Shown piece after piece: positions 36,598 to 45,470 of a stretch of DNA of 64,000 bases. The translations under genes and the position numbers were made by a program. Each line of letters begins with the position of its first letter. Position 1 is the stretch's first letter. Origin of the DNA: UBA2386 sp046306335 (lineage in GTDB: Bacteria; Planctomycetota; UBA1135; UBA2386); assembly GCA_046306335.1 (NCBI GenBank), contig JBKDXM010000136.1, forward strand, positions 37,514-101,513, in the 5' to 3' direction. The notes beneath the pieces were generated by a model. It was not told where the DNA came from. It did not search any database and saw only the letters and a list, made by a program, of their open reading frames with translations.

Positions 36598-37568
36598 TTG
36601 CCCACCTCGCCGCTGCCGGCCTTGGCGTCCATCGCCGTCTGCATGGCCGCGCGCACGCGCTCCAGCAGCGCCTTCGTCGCCGCGATGCCCGCGTCCTCGG
36701 CCAGCTTGCCGCCCTCGTACTCGATGCCGATGTGGCCGCGCCAGCCGTGCTTGCCGACGACGATCTCCAGCATGCGCGCGTAGTCGGTGTGGACCTCGTT
36801 GCCGGCGTCGTCGAAGTCGTGGCTCTTGGCGCTGACGCCCTTGGCGAACGGCATCAGCTCGTCGACGCCGACGTAGCGGTCGTACGTCTCCTTGTCGCTG
36901 ACGCGGAAGTTGCCGAAGTCCGGCAGCGCGCCGCAGCGCGGATGGTCGGCGGCCTTCAGCGTCTCCGCTAGCCACTTGCCGTTGCTCGACAGCCCGCCGT
37001 GGTTCTCGACGATGACGTTGACGCCGTGCTTGTCGCCGAACTCCGAGAGCCGGTGCAGGCCGTCGGCGGCGAGCTTCCTCTGCTCCTCCCAGCTGCCGCG
37101 ACTCTGCGCGTTGACGCGGATCGAGTGGCAGCCGAGGAACTTGGCGGCCTCGACCCAGCGGTGGTGGTTCTCGATCGCCTGCGTGCGGCGCTTCTCGTCG
37201 GGGTCGCCGAGCGCGCCCTCGCCGTCGCACATGATCAGCAGGCTCTTCACGCCGGCGTCGTCGCAGCGCTTCTTCAGCTCGGCGAGGTACTTCTCGTCGC
37301 GCGCCTTGTCGGCGAAGAACTGGTTGACGTACTCGACCGCGCCGATGCCGAGCGCGCGCGCCTTCTTCGGGAAGTCGAGGTTGTCGAGCTCCTTGCCGCG
37401 CAGCGTCCGGTGCAGCGACCACTGCGCAAGGCTGATATCGAACAGCGGCGCGCGCCGCGCGACGGGCGCTGCGGCGCGCAGGAATCCCGGCAGCCCGCAG
37501 GCGGCGGCCGCGGCGGCGGCATTGGCGAGGAACCGGCGGCGGTCGGACGAACAGGGCGGCGTCACCAT
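36594..37568 (-). CDS. Tat-exported sugar phosphate isomerase/epimerase-like TIM-barrel protein
   Basis: The 324-residue product carries a twin-arginine signal (DRRRFLANAAAAAAACG) and an AP-endonuclease-2/xylose isomerase-like barrel: SLAQWSLHRTL, GIGAVEYVNQFF, SIRVNAQS, VIVENHGG with a metal-binding Glu, and IGIEYEGG. Such exported isomerase-like proteins are abundant in Planctomycetota and usually lack known substrates. The ATG at MVTPP keeps the Tat motif near the N-terminus; another ATG three codons upstream is possible. It is coupled to the aminotransferase by a 4-bp overlap. Confidence 0.82.
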   Translation of the reverse strand: MVTPPCSSDRRRFLANAAAAAAACGLPGFLRAAAPVARRAPLFDISLAQWSLHRTLRGKELDNLDFPKKARALGIGAVEYVNQFFADKARDEKYLAELKKRCDDAGVKSLLIMCDGEGALGDPDEKRRTQAIENHHRWVEAAKFLGCHSIRVNAQSRGSWEEQRKLAADGLHRLSEFGDKHGVNVIVENHGGLSSNGKWLAETLKAADHPRCGALPDFGNFRVSDKETYDRYVGVDELMPFAKGVSAKSHDFDDAGNEVHTDYARMLEIVVGKHGWRGHIGIEYEGGKLAEDAGIAATKALLERVRAAMQTAMDAKAGSGEVGK

Positions 37569-37630
37569 GGCCAGCATTGGACGGACGCCGGCGATCGCGC
37601 GCAACCCTCGCCGCGCGGCCGCGCCGCCGC

Positions 37631-37636
37631 TATCCT
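37631..37636 (+). promoter_or_regulatory. -10-like element upstream of efp
   Basis: CTATCCT contains the same TATCCT hexamer found before ppa and the parvulin gene, but here 65 nt before ATG, so a longer leader would result. The -35 is not clear. Confidence 0.3.
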
Positions 37637-37701
37637 CCCCGCCCTCCGGCCGCCCGCGCGGCCCCACCACCACGCACGCACCCGACTCCGCACCGTCCGC
37701 C

Positions 37702-38262
37702 ATGGCGATCCGCGTCACCGAATGCAAGAAGGGCATGGTCGTCCGCTTCGAGAACGACCTGTACCAGATCACCCGCTACGACCACCTGACTCCGGGCAAC
37801 CTGCGCGCGATCCACCACGTCTACCTGAAGAACCTGAAGAACGGCCGCCAGAAGGAGGTGCGCATGAAGACGAGCGACACGCTCGACATCGTGTACCTCG
37901 ACTCGCGCGAGGCGCAGTACCTGTTCAAGGACTCGCTCGGCTACACGTTCATGGACAACGAGACGTTCGAGCAGTTCGTGCTCAGCGCCGAGGTCGTCGG
38001 CGAGTCGATGCAGTTCATCACCGACAACAGCAACGCGACGGTGGTGTTCTGCGAAGGCGAGGCGCTGACGGTGCAGCTGCCGCCGACCGTCACGCTGGAG
38101 GTCAAGGAGACCGAGGACGCCGTGCGCGGCGACACGGTCAGCGCCGTGCAGAAGCCGGCGACGATGTCGACCGGCCTCGTGGTCAAGGTGCCGGCGCACA
38201 TCAAGGTCGGCGAGATGCTGAAGATCTCGACCGAGACCGGCGAGTTCATGGGCCGCGCGTGA
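37702..38262 (+). CDS. efp: Translation elongation factor P
   Basis: The 186-residue product has the three EF-P domains: a KOW-like domain 1 with the loop HLTPGNLRAIHH, an OB domain with SLGYTFMDNETFEQF, and domain 3 with GDTVSAVQKPATMSTGLVVKVPAHIKVGE. EF-P relieves ribosome stalling at polyproline. The residue at the loop tip that is modified in Escherichia coli (Lys34) is Asn33 here, so neither lysylation (EpmA) nor rhamnosylation of Arg (EarP) can apply. Its last 17 bp overlap the convergent membrane protein gene. Confidence 0.95.
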   Translation: MAIRVTECKKGMVVRFENDLYQITRYDHLTPGNLRAIHHVYLKNLKNGRQKEVRMKTSDTLDIVYLDSREAQYLFKDSLGYTFMDNETFEQFVLSAEVVGESMQFITDNSNATVVFCEGEALTVQLPPTVTLEVKETEDAVRGDTVSAVQKPATMSTGLVVKVPAHIKVGEMLKISTETGEFMGRA

Positions 38263-39625
38263 CCGCGGCGCGCGGCGCTGCGACGGCCGCGAGGCCGAGC
38301 GCGGCGATCGGCAGGACGTGCAGCGTGGTGCGGTCGGCGGCGACGGCGAGATGCCAGACGACGTCGTGCACCGTGCCGACGAACACCGCCATGTAGGCCG
38401 TGAGCGCGAGGCCGCAGGCGACGACGGCGTGCGCGCCACCGCCGGCGAACACGACGCGGCCGCGCAGCGCAAGGGCCGCGGGCGCACCGACGAACAGGCC
38501 GAGCGGCAACCAGCCGGTCGCCGCGCCGTCGAGCAGCAGATCGAGGTGGTGCGCCAGCACCGTCGGCCCGTTGGTCGTCGCCTGCGCCACGATGCGGGCC
38601 GCGAGCCCGGCGCGCCCCGGCGCGTCGAGCATGTCGCTCGCGAGTCCGTACGCGGCGACGAAGCGGGCCTGGCCGAGCGCGGCGAGCGCCGGCAGCGCCA
38701 GCCAAGCCCCACGCCGCCAACCGGCGACGGCCCGCCGCGGCCCCGCCAGCGCGCGTTCCGCCGCGAAGGGGGCGATGACCGCGCCGGCGACGAGCAGCCC
38801 TTCCTGCTTCGTCGCCACCGCGCCGGCGAGCAGCACGCAGGCGACCGGCCACCAACGCCGGCCGTCGCCGTCGCGCGCGCGCAGCAGCGCGTCGAAGGCG
38901 CCGTACGCCAGCGCCGCCAGCATCACGTCCGCGTACGCCGAGCAGCCGTACGCCGGCAGCCGCGTGCCGAGCAGCGCCAGCAACGTCGCGGCGGCCATCG
39001 CCGGCCGCGCCCGCGCGGCGAGCGCTGACGCGAGCAGCACCAGCAACGCCACGCCGAACGCCTGCACCGGCGCGCGATTCTCCCAGTGCAGCACGCGGCC
39101 GACGGCCGCGAATGCCTGCGCCTGCGCCAGCGGGTTGAACAACGGGTAGTCGGCGTGGCTGACGAAGTGCGCCAGCGGTTCGTCGATGCGCGCCCACGGC
39201 CCGAGGAACAGCGCCTTGGCCTTCGACGCCCAGTTCATCGCCTCGTCGCTGAGGCGGATGGGATCGGCGGCCGCGGCGAGGCAGCGCTCGACGAACAGCG
39301 CCACCGCCACGGCCGCTGCCCATGCCACGGCGCGCGCGCCGGGGGGTGCTGCGGACGACGGCGCCGGCCGGGCGGCGCGCCGCGCGAGCGCCAGCCCGAG
39401 CGCACCCGCGGCGAGCGGCACGACGGCGCCGTGCACGGGCCAATCGAGGCGCGCCTGCAGCAGCGTCAGCGGGGCCAGCAGGCACTGGCCGAGCAGGTAG
39501 CCATGGCTCCACGCGACCGCGCGCGCGAGGCCGGGCACGCCCATTCCAAGCAGCACGCCGCGCCCGAACACGGCCGGCGCGACGACTGCGACGACGACGA
39601 TCCAGAGGAAGACCAGCAGCGTCAC
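38246..39625 (-). CDS. Polytopic membrane protein, GT-C glycosyltransferase-like
   Basis: This 459-residue protein has about ten hydrophobic helices. An early loop holds LSDEAMNWASKAKALFLGPW, whose DE pair near the first long periplasmic loop recalls the Asp/Glu of GT-C (PMT/ArnT-like) enzymes; HADYPLFNPLAQAQ and ATKQEG also fit GT-C integral membrane transferases. A lipid-linked sugar donor would be expected but is not proven. The GTG start at VTLLVFLW is selected by its GTGA overlap with the preceding small gene and starts directly in the first helix. Confidence 0.7.
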   Translation of the reverse strand: MTLLVFLWIVVVAVVAPAVFGRGVLLGMGVPGLARAVAWSHGYLLGQCLLAPLTLLQARLDWPVHGAVVPLAAGALGLALARRAARPAPSSAAPPGARAVAWAAAVAVALFVERCLAAAADPIRLSDEAMNWASKAKALFLGPWARIDEPLAHFVSHADYPLFNPLAQAQAFAAVGRVLHWENRAPVQAFGVALLVLLASALAARARPAMAAATLLALLGTRLPAYGCSAYADVMLAALAYGAFDALLRARDGDGRRWWPVACVLLAGAVATKQEGLLVAGAVIAPFAAERALAGPRRAVAGWRRGAWLALPALAALGQARFVAAYGLASDMLDAPGRAGLAARIVAQATTNGPTVLAHHLDLLLDGAATGWLPLGLFVGAPAALALRGRVVFAGGGAHAVVACGLALTAYMAVFVGTVHDVVWHLAVAADRTTLHVLPIAALGLAAVAAPRAAVTRGP

Positions 39626-40122
39626 GGCCGGCTCCACAAGCGCGCGCCACCCGGCAGGTCGACGGCGACCCACGCCTCGGGTTCGCTCGGCGCCGCGTCG
39701 CCCCGCAGTTGCAGCACGCGCGCGTCGCGCCCCGCCGCCCGCAGGCCGGCGGCGACGGCGAAGGGCTCCGGCACGGTCTGCAACCAGGGGTCGGGGTAGG
39801 CGAGATTCTGCAACTGCACGATCAGCCCGTTGCGGCGGTTGATCGCTTCGAATCGTTCCGGCGTCAACGTCGCGAGATCGGCGCTCGGCGCGGCCACGAC
39901 GACCAGCGCCGGCCGCGGCGCCCGGCCTTGCAGCGCGAACAGCAGGTCGGCGTCGTCACCGAGCGCGCGGGCGATGCGCGCCGCGGTCGGGTCGAGCAGC
40001 CGTTGCCGCCACGTCGGTTGGTCGGGGGCCGCGATGCGGCGGCCCTCCGCGAGCAGCGTCGCGCCCGCCCGCCACGCCATCGCGACCGTGGCGACGAGCA
40101 CAAGTGCGGCGGCTTGCTTCAT
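39622..40122 (-). CDS. Small protein with N-terminal membrane segment, function unknown
   Basis: This 166-residue product has a hydrophobic N-terminal segment (about 3-17) and a soluble remainder with ALVVVAAPSADLATL and NRRNGLIVQLQNLAYPDPWLQTVPEP. No domain is recognised. It is translationally coupled to the GT-C-like membrane protein, and such pairs (membrane transferase plus small anchored partner) suggest a common role. That is inferred from context only. Confidence 0.6.
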   Translation of the reverse strand: MKQAAALVLVATVAMAWRAGATLLAEGRRIAAPDQPTWRQRLLDPTAARIARALGDDADLLFALQGRAPRPALVVVAAPSADLATLTPERFEAINRRNGLIVQLQNLAYPDPWLQTVPEPFAVAAGLRAAGRDARVLQLRGDAAPSEPEAWVAVDLPGGARLWSRP

Positions 40123-40201
40123 CGCCCGCGCAGGATGCGGTGCCGTGGCGCCGCGGACAAGGCCCTGGCGCGCTGCCGGCGCCACCGCCAGCGCGCCGCG
40201 C

Positions 40202-41419
40202 TCAACGCGACAACCGGCGCAGCGCCTCGGCCCGACCGAGCCCGCGTTCGGCGCACACGCGGCGCAGTTCGTCGTCCTCGGGCCGCGCCACCACGGCCCC
40301 GCTCGGCAGCTTGGCGCACTTGAAGCGCACCGGGCCGAAGGCAGTGTCGCGCGTCTCCTGCCAGCGCTCGAGCACGCTGCGCTGCACGCGGTGCCGCCGC
40401 ACGCCGAGCGTGCCGGCTTCCTCCAGCAGGAACTGCTCCAACGGCCGCGTCCGCGCGTCGTCGCACAGCACGGTCAGCAGCACGCCGGTGCGGCCCTTCT
40501 TCATGGTGATGGCGGTGGCGAACGCGTCGGTCGCGCCGCGGGCCAGCAGTTCGTCGAGCAGCCAACCGATCTGTTCGCCGGTGGCGGTGTCGACGTGGCA
40601 CTGCAGTTCGCACAACTCGCCGACCGAGGTCGAAGGCGCGACCGTGCCGATGGACACGCGCAGCAGGTTCGGCGCCTCGGCGTCGTCGCGCGTGCCGGCG
40701 CCGTACCCGATCGCCTCGGCCGTGAACGTCAGCGGCTCGTCGAAGCGGTCGCACAGCACGCGCAGCAGCGCCGCCCCGGTCGGCGTGGTGCGCTCACCGC
40801 GCAGGCCGCCCCAGCGCGCCGGGATGCCGCGCAGCAGCGCCGCCGTCGCGGGCGCTGGCACCGGCAGCATGCCGTGCTCGGCCTTGACGACGCCGCCGCC
40901 CAGCGCGAGGCCGTGGCAATGGACCGCCTCGACCTGCAGCAGATGCGTGGCGTAGCAGGCGCAGACGACGTCGACGATGGTGTCCTCGGCGCCGACCTCG
41001 TGGAAGTGCACCTCGTCGAGGCCGACGCCGTGCGCCTGCGCTTCGACCTCGCCGATCGCGCGGTAGACGGCGAGCGCATCGGTGACGACGCCCGGCGGCA
41101 GTTCGGCGCGGCCGACGATGCGCTCGATGTCGGCGAGACGCCGATGCGCGTGCCCCGGCGCGGCCGCGTTCGCGAGGCGCGACGCCAGCGCCGGCGCGAA
41201 CGCGACCGCGCTGCCGACCTGGCCCGGCACGTCGACGACGAAGTGCGTGCCGCTCAGGCCGGCGCGCAGGACCTTCGCGGCGCGGATCGCCACGCCCGGC
41301 AGTTGCAGCGAGCGCACCGCCGCGGCCAGCGGCGCCAACGGCACGCCGGCGTCGAGCAGGGCGCCCACCCACATGTCGCCGGCCACACCGGAGAAGGCAT
41401 CGAAGACGGCGGTGCGCAT
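40202..41419 (-). CDS. larC: LarC, nickel insertion protein for the nickel-pincer nucleotide cofactor
   Basis: The 405-residue protein starts with FDAFSGVAGDMWVGALLDAG, the LarC hallmark, and continues with VHFHEVGAEDTIVDVV, VHCHGLALGGG, TPTGAALLR and, near the C-terminus, TMKKGRTGVLLTVLC and ETRDTAFGPVRFK. LarC inserts nickel into the pincer nucleotide used by lactate racemase-like enzymes. It is a single uninterrupted frame, unlike the split larC1/larC2 of lactobacilli. larB, larE and a LarA enzyme are not in the window. Confidence 0.9.
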   Translation of the reverse strand: MRTAVFDAFSGVAGDMWVGALLDAGVPLAPLAAAVRSLQLPGVAIRAAKVLRAGLSGTHFVVDVPGQVGSAVAFAPALASRLANAAAPGHAHRRLADIERIVGRAELPPGVVTDALAVYRAIGEVEAQAHGVGLDEVHFHEVGAEDTIVDVVCACYATHLLQVEAVHCHGLALGGGVVKAEHGMLPVPAPATAALLRGIPARWGGLRGERTTPTGAALLRVLCDRFDEPLTFTAEAIGYGAGTRDDAEAPNLLRVSIGTVAPSTSVGELCELQCHVDTATGEQIGWLLDELLARGATDAFATAITMKKGRTGVLLTVLCDDARTRPLEQFLLEEAGTLGVRRHRVQRSVLERWQETRDTAFGPVRFKCAKLPSGAVVARPEDDELRRVCAERGLGRAEALRRLSR

Positions 41420-41512
41420 CGCGTGGGAACGGCGTTTGCTGCTACGATCGGGCGCGCGGTGCACGACCCGGGTCCGTCCCGGGCGGAATGGCGCGCCGGA
41501 GCATAGTACGCG

Positions 41513-42979
41513 ATGGCAACGCAACTTGGGAACGACGACCGGTCGGACGCGCCGCCGCGCGCGGGGTGGCGCTGCGCCGCCGCCGGCATCGCCTGTGCGA
41601 TCGCGCTCACCCTCGGCGGCGCGCGTGCCCAGGCTCCGACGGCGACGGACCTCGTCGTGCGCGCCGCCGCCGGACACCTCGACAGCGCCGACCCGATCGC
41701 GCGCGGCGAGGCGGCGCTCGTCGGCGCGGTCGACGCCGCCCCGACCATCGAGGCGCGCCTGCTGGCGTTGGCGGTCGATCCAGCCCGCGAGGCGCGGTTG
41801 CGCGCGCGCATCGCGCTCGGTCTGTGCCGCTCGCCGACCGCGATCGCTGCGCTCGCGCGCATGGTCGCCGACGACGCCGACGCCGACGACCGCGTGACCG
41901 CCGCCTACGGCTTGGGCCTCGCGTCGGGACCGGAGGCGGAGTCCGCCATCGCCGCGCTGGTCGTCGCCAGCCGCCACGGCAGTTGGAAGCGCAACCGCGA
42001 CCTCGTGGTCGCGCTGCTGCTGGGCATGCAGCGCGACCCGTCGGCGACGGCGACGGCAGCGCTGCGGCAGTTGCTCGACGACGACGCCAACCGCGATCCC
42101 GACGTGCGCGCGCTGCTCGCCGCGCGCGTCGTCCGCCACGACCGTTCGTTCGCCGACAAGCCGCTGCGCCGGTTGGTGCTGCGCGGCGGCGCGGCGGAAC
42201 GGGCAGCGGCGCGCACCTCGCTCGCCGAGGCCCACTACGCGCCGCTCGCCGGCGCCCTGCTCGACGACGTCACCAAGGTGGCGGTGCACGATGCGGACGC
42301 CGGCGTGCGCGCGGCGGCGCTGGCGGCGCTGGCGCGCGTGCATCACCTGCCCGCGCTCGACGTCGCCGTGCGCGCCGTGCGCACCGGGTCGCCGGCGGAG
42401 GCCCGCCAGGGCCTGCTCTGCCTGCGGCGTCTGGGCGGCGTCGGCATGCTGCGCGCCGCCGCGCCGGTGATCGCGCAGGAACGCGACGCCGCCCGCGCCG
42501 AGGCGCTGTTGTCCGCGTTCGACGCGCCACCGCCGGCCGAACTGCTCGACCGCTGCCGCGCGCTCGCCACCGACGCCGACCGGCCGTGGTCGTTGCGCGC
42601 TGCGGCGGCGACACTGCTCGCGCGGGCCGAACCCGGCCTCGGCGCGGTCGTGCTGCGCGACCTGTTCCGACAATGCCGCGACGATCGCCGGCTGCCGCAG
42701 CTCGCCGCGGCGCTGGTCGCGGCCGAACGCGAACCGACGCCGCTGCCGCGGCGTTTCCCGATCGACACGACGCCCGCCAGCGACCCTGCGCGTTGGGCTG
42801 CACTGCTGCGGGCCGACGCCGACGGCGCGCTCGCGGCCGTCACCGCCGCGCTGGTCGGCTCGCCGGGCGCAGCGCCGCCGCGCGTCGCGCTCGCCGCCTA
42901 CCGATCCGGTCGCATCCTGCCTGCCCCGACGCATCCGGCGACGCCCGCCGTGCTCGGCGAGGCGCTGCGCGTGGACTGA
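41513..42979 (+). CDS. Exported HEAT-repeat protein
   Basis: The 488-residue product has a signal peptide (hydrophobic 20-36, cleavage likely after ARAQA) and then helical HEAT-like repeats through most of its length, e.g. ARIALGLCRSPTAIAALARM, DRVTAAYGLGLASG and DADAGVRAAALAALARVHH. Such scaffolds bind other proteins; no enzymatic motif is seen. It is divergent from larC and convergent with the MCE lipoprotein gene. Function unknown. Confidence 0.78.
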   Translation: MATQLGNDDRSDAPPRAGWRCAAAGIACAIALTLGGARAQAPTATDLVVRAAAGHLDSADPIARGEAALVGAVDAAPTIEARLLALAVDPAREARLRARIALGLCRSPTAIAALARMVADDADADDRVTAAYGLGLASGPEAESAIAALVVASRHGSWKRNRDLVVALLLGMQRDPSATATAALRQLLDDDANRDPDVRALLAARVVRHDRSFADKPLRRLVLRGGAAERAAARTSLAEAHYAPLAGALLDDVTKVAVHDADAGVRAAALAALARVHHLPALDVAVRAVRTGSPAEARQGLLCLRRLGGVGMLRAAAPVIAQERDAARAEALLSAFDAPPPAELLDRCRALATDADRPWSLRAAAATLLARAEPGLGAVVLRDLFRQCRDDRRLPQLAAALVAAEREPTPLPRRFPIDTTPASDPARWAALLRADADGALAAVTAALVGSPGAAPPRVALAAYRSGRILPAPTHPATPAVLGEALRVD

Positions 42980-43184
42980 GAACCGCACGACGAGCCATTC
43001 AACGGGCTCGCTGATCGCCCCCGGTGGTCGCGGGGAGTCTGCGTCGCGGGACGCGCGCCGAGCCGGTGCGTGGATGCGCGGTCGGGGCGAAGCCGACGAC
43101 CGCACGCGAATCGGTGGATTCGCCGAGGATCGACGGCCGGTGCTCCGGCCCTGGGACGCCGCGTCGTGGCCGGCGGCGCCGACC
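42980..43184. terminator. Convergent intergenic region with several hairpins
   Basis: Between two convergent genes lie GCGAATC-GGTG-GATTCGC (43106-43123, perfect 7-bp stem with a 4-nt loop), GGCCGG-TGCT-CCGGCC shortly after it, GTCGG...CCGAC and GAGCC...GGCTC. Together they may act as a bidirectional terminator. No U-tract follows. Nothing else is seen in the region. Confidence 0.4.
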
Positions 43185-43706
43185 TCACCGCGCCGGCGCG
43201 AGCTGCGCGGCAGCGGCGGCGAGCGCCTGGGCCATCGCCTCGGCGCACGCCACGGGGGACCGATCGGATGCCGCCGCCCAGACGTCGACGACGGGCGGAA
43301 CGCCCGCCGGCGCCCCGCCGAGGAACACCAGACGCACGTGCGCGCGCGGCGCGGCGGTGACGTCGAGTTCGAAGGCCTCGACCAGCATCGACGGCGCGGC
43401 GTCGATGCCCCGGCCGGCGAGCGCGCGACCGACCATGGCGGCGCACAGCGACGACGGCTCGTCGACCCACTGGTGGCCGGCGTCGAGCGCGAATTCGCGC
43501 GCGCCGACGCGCACCGCGAACGGCTGCCGCAGGTGCGGCGCCGCCGTCGCGCGCACCGGCAGCGGCGACGCGGCCGCCGCCGGCGCGGCCGGCAGCGGAT
43601 CGAACCAACGCACCGGCGGCAGCGCGGGCGACGTCGACAGGCAGGCGGCGAGCACGGCGCACGACGCCACGCCGACGACGCCGCGGACTCGGGGGAATGC
43701 GTTCAT
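43185..43706 (-). CDS. ABC-type transport auxiliary lipoprotein (PqiC/DUF330-like)
   Basis: The 173-residue lipoprotein has lipobox LAAC with Cys22. The mature part has RWFDPLPAAP and LRQPFAVRVGAREFALDAGHQWVDEPSSLCAAMV, a layout matching the periplasmic lipoproteins (PqiC/DUF330) that accompany MCE transport systems. It sits last in an operon with MlaD, the ATPase and MlaE and is coupled to MlaD by an ATGA overlap. It probably serves phospholipid trafficking across the periplasm. The family call rests largely on context. Confidence 0.7.
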   Translation of the reverse strand: MNAFPRVRGVVGVASCAVLAACLSTSPALPPVRWFDPLPAAPAAAASPLPVRATAAPHLRQPFAVRVGAREFALDAGHQWVDEPSSLCAAMVGRALAGRGIDAAPSMLVEAFELDVTAAPRAHVRLVFLGGAPAGVPPVVDVWAAASDRSPVACAEAMAQALAAAAAQLAPAR

Positions 43707-44728
43707 CGCTTCTGCTCCTGCAACGGCGAGTTGCCGGCGCTCCGCCCGCGCAACAGCGCGCCGGGATCGCGTTCGAGCATCGCCATGAGTTGTTCGATCG
43801 CCACGAGCGTGCGGCGCAGCTGGCCGAGTTCGGCCTGCGCCTCGGTCGACAGCGCCGCCGCCGCGTTCGACACGCCGCGCAGCGCCGCCGCCGTGTCCGC
43901 CGCGCGCACGCCGGCGACCTCGCCGTCCAGTCGCGCGATCAGCTTGCGCACGTCGCCGAGCGTCTGACCGATCGGGCTCTGCTCGTCGCGCACGCTGCCG
44001 GCGGCGTCGGCCACGGCGGTCGCCGCCTTCTGCCAAGACGCGATCGCCGCGAGCCCCTCGCTGACGACGCCGCGCCGCTCGAAGTCGTCGAGCAGCCGGT
44101 TGGTCCGCGTCAGCAGATCCTGCAGCTGCCGCGACACCTCGGGCAGGCGCACGCCCTGCAGTTCGCTGCGCAGCAGCTGCACGAGGTCGGTCGCCGACTT
44201 CGCCATGTCCGGCAGCAAGCGCAGCACGTCGCGGCTGGCGTCCTCCAGGCTCTTGGCCGTGCTGGGCACGGTCAGCAGCACGCGCTTGTCGCCGATGGTG
44301 CGGAACGGCAGGTTCTGCGGGCCGGACGGCGGATCGGGGAAGTAGTCGACCTGGACGAACGACGTGCCGGTCACCCACGACATGACGATCTGCGCGCGCA
44401 GCGCCAGCGCGTTCGGACTGCTCTCGTCCAGGCGGTCGATGTCGATGCCGAGCCGCGCCAGCTTGTCGTCGTAGAGGGCGAAGCGCACTTCGAGGTGGCG
44501 GCGGTCCGGCGCGGCGCCGATGTCGTCGACGACGCCGACCGTGACGCCGCGGTACTTAACGGGCGAACCTTCCTCGAGGCCGGTGACCGCCTCGTCGAAG
44601 TAGGCGTGCACGGCGTGCGACTCCTTGCGCAGTTCGCGGACGCCCACCCAGGTCAGCACGGCGAGTCCGGCGGCGCAGCCGGTGACGACGAGGAGGCCGA
44701 GCTTCCAACGGTTGGCGGGAGCGGTCAT
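43703..44728 (-). CDS. mlaD: MlaD-family MCE lipid transport protein
   Basis: This 341-residue protein has an N-terminal membrane anchor (about 8-29), one MCE domain (about 38-130: AYFDEAVTGLEEGSPVKYRGVTVGVV) and a long helical C-terminal region (about 160-330) that may form the helical tube of MCE oligomers. MCE proteins bind phospholipid in the periplasm for an ABC transporter. It is coupled by ATGA overlaps to the ATPase upstream and the lipoprotein downstream. The direction of transport is not decidable. Confidence 0.88.
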   Translation of the reverse strand: MTAPANRWKLGLLVVTGCAAGLAVLTWVGVRELRKESHAVHAYFDEAVTGLEEGSPVKYRGVTVGVVDDIGAAPDRRHLEVRFALYDDKLARLGIDIDRLDESSPNALALRAQIVMSWVTGTSFVQVDYFPDPPSGPQNLPFRTIGDKRVLLTVPSTAKSLEDASRDVLRLLPDMAKSATDLVQLLRSELQGVRLPEVSRQLQDLLTRTNRLLDDFERRGVVSEGLAAIASWQKAATAVADAAGSVRDEQSPIGQTLGDVRKLIARLDGEVAGVRAADTAAALRGVSNAAAALSTEAQAELGQLRRTLVAIEQLMAMLERDPGALLRGRSAGNSPLQEQKR

Positions 44729-45468
44729 GTGGTCCTGGAGGCTGCTTCGCGGCGGAAGAAGGCGCGCACGCGCGCATCGTCGCTGTGCGTGGCGAGGTCG
44801 CGCGGCGCGCCGAGCGCGATGACGCCCCCCGCTTGCCGGTCGAGCATGACGCAGCGGTCGGCGACGGCGAGGATGCTCGGCAGTTCGTGCGTGACCAGCA
44901 CGATGGTCACCGACAGGCCGCGCGCGAGCGTGAGGATCAGCTGATCGAGGCCGGCCGCGGTGACCGGATCGAGGCCGGCCGACGGTTCGTCGAGGAACAG
45001 GATCGGCGGGTCGAGCGCGAGCGCGCGGGCGATGCCGGCGCGCTTGCGCATGCCGCCGGAGACCTCCGACGGCAGCTTGTCGGCGGCGGCTTCGAGGCCA
45101 ACGAGGCGCAGCCGCGCCATCGCCACCGCGCGCGCCGCGTCCTTGGGCAGGAGCGTCCACTTCTGCAGCGGCAGCATCACGTTCTGCAGCAGCGTCCACG
45201 AGCCGAACAGCGCCGCCGACTGGAACAGCACGCCGAACTGCGGCGGCGACATCGCCTCGTCGGGACCGCCGATGCCCGGGAAGACGACGCTGCCGGCGAG
45301 CGGCGGCTGCAGGCCGATCAGCGTGCGCAGCAGCGTCGACTTGCCGCAGCCCGAGCCGCCGAGCACGGCGACGACCTCGCCGCGCGCGACGTCGAAGCCG
45401 ATGCCGGACAGCAGCGGCACGCCGCCGTGGCCGATCGTCAGGTCGCGCACTTCGAGGACGGCGGTCAT
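44725..45468 (-). CDS. mlaF: ABC transporter ATP-binding protein of the MCE/Mla system
   Basis: The 247-residue ATPase has Walker A GGSGCGKST, Q-loop VLFQSAALF, signature VSGGMRKRAGIARAL (the GGMxKR variant typical of MlaF), Walker B ILFLDEPSAGLDP and H-loop VTHE. It energises lipid transport with MlaE and MlaD. An in-frame GTG two codons upstream overlaps the mlaE stop (GTGA) and could also be the start; ATG is listed here. Confidence 0.92.
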   Translation of the reverse strand: MTAVLEVRDLTIGHGGVPLLSGIGFDVARGEVVAVLGGSGCGKSTLLRTLIGLQPPLAGSVVFPGIGGPDEAMSPPQFGVLFQSAALFGSWTLLQNVMLPLQKWTLLPKDAARAVAMARLRLVGLEAAADKLPSEVSGGMRKRAGIARALALDPPILFLDEPSAGLDPVTAAGLDQLILTLARGLSVTIVLVTHELPSILAVADRCVMLDRQAGGVIALGAPRDLATHSDDARVRAFFRREAASRTT

Positions 45469-45470
45469 GG

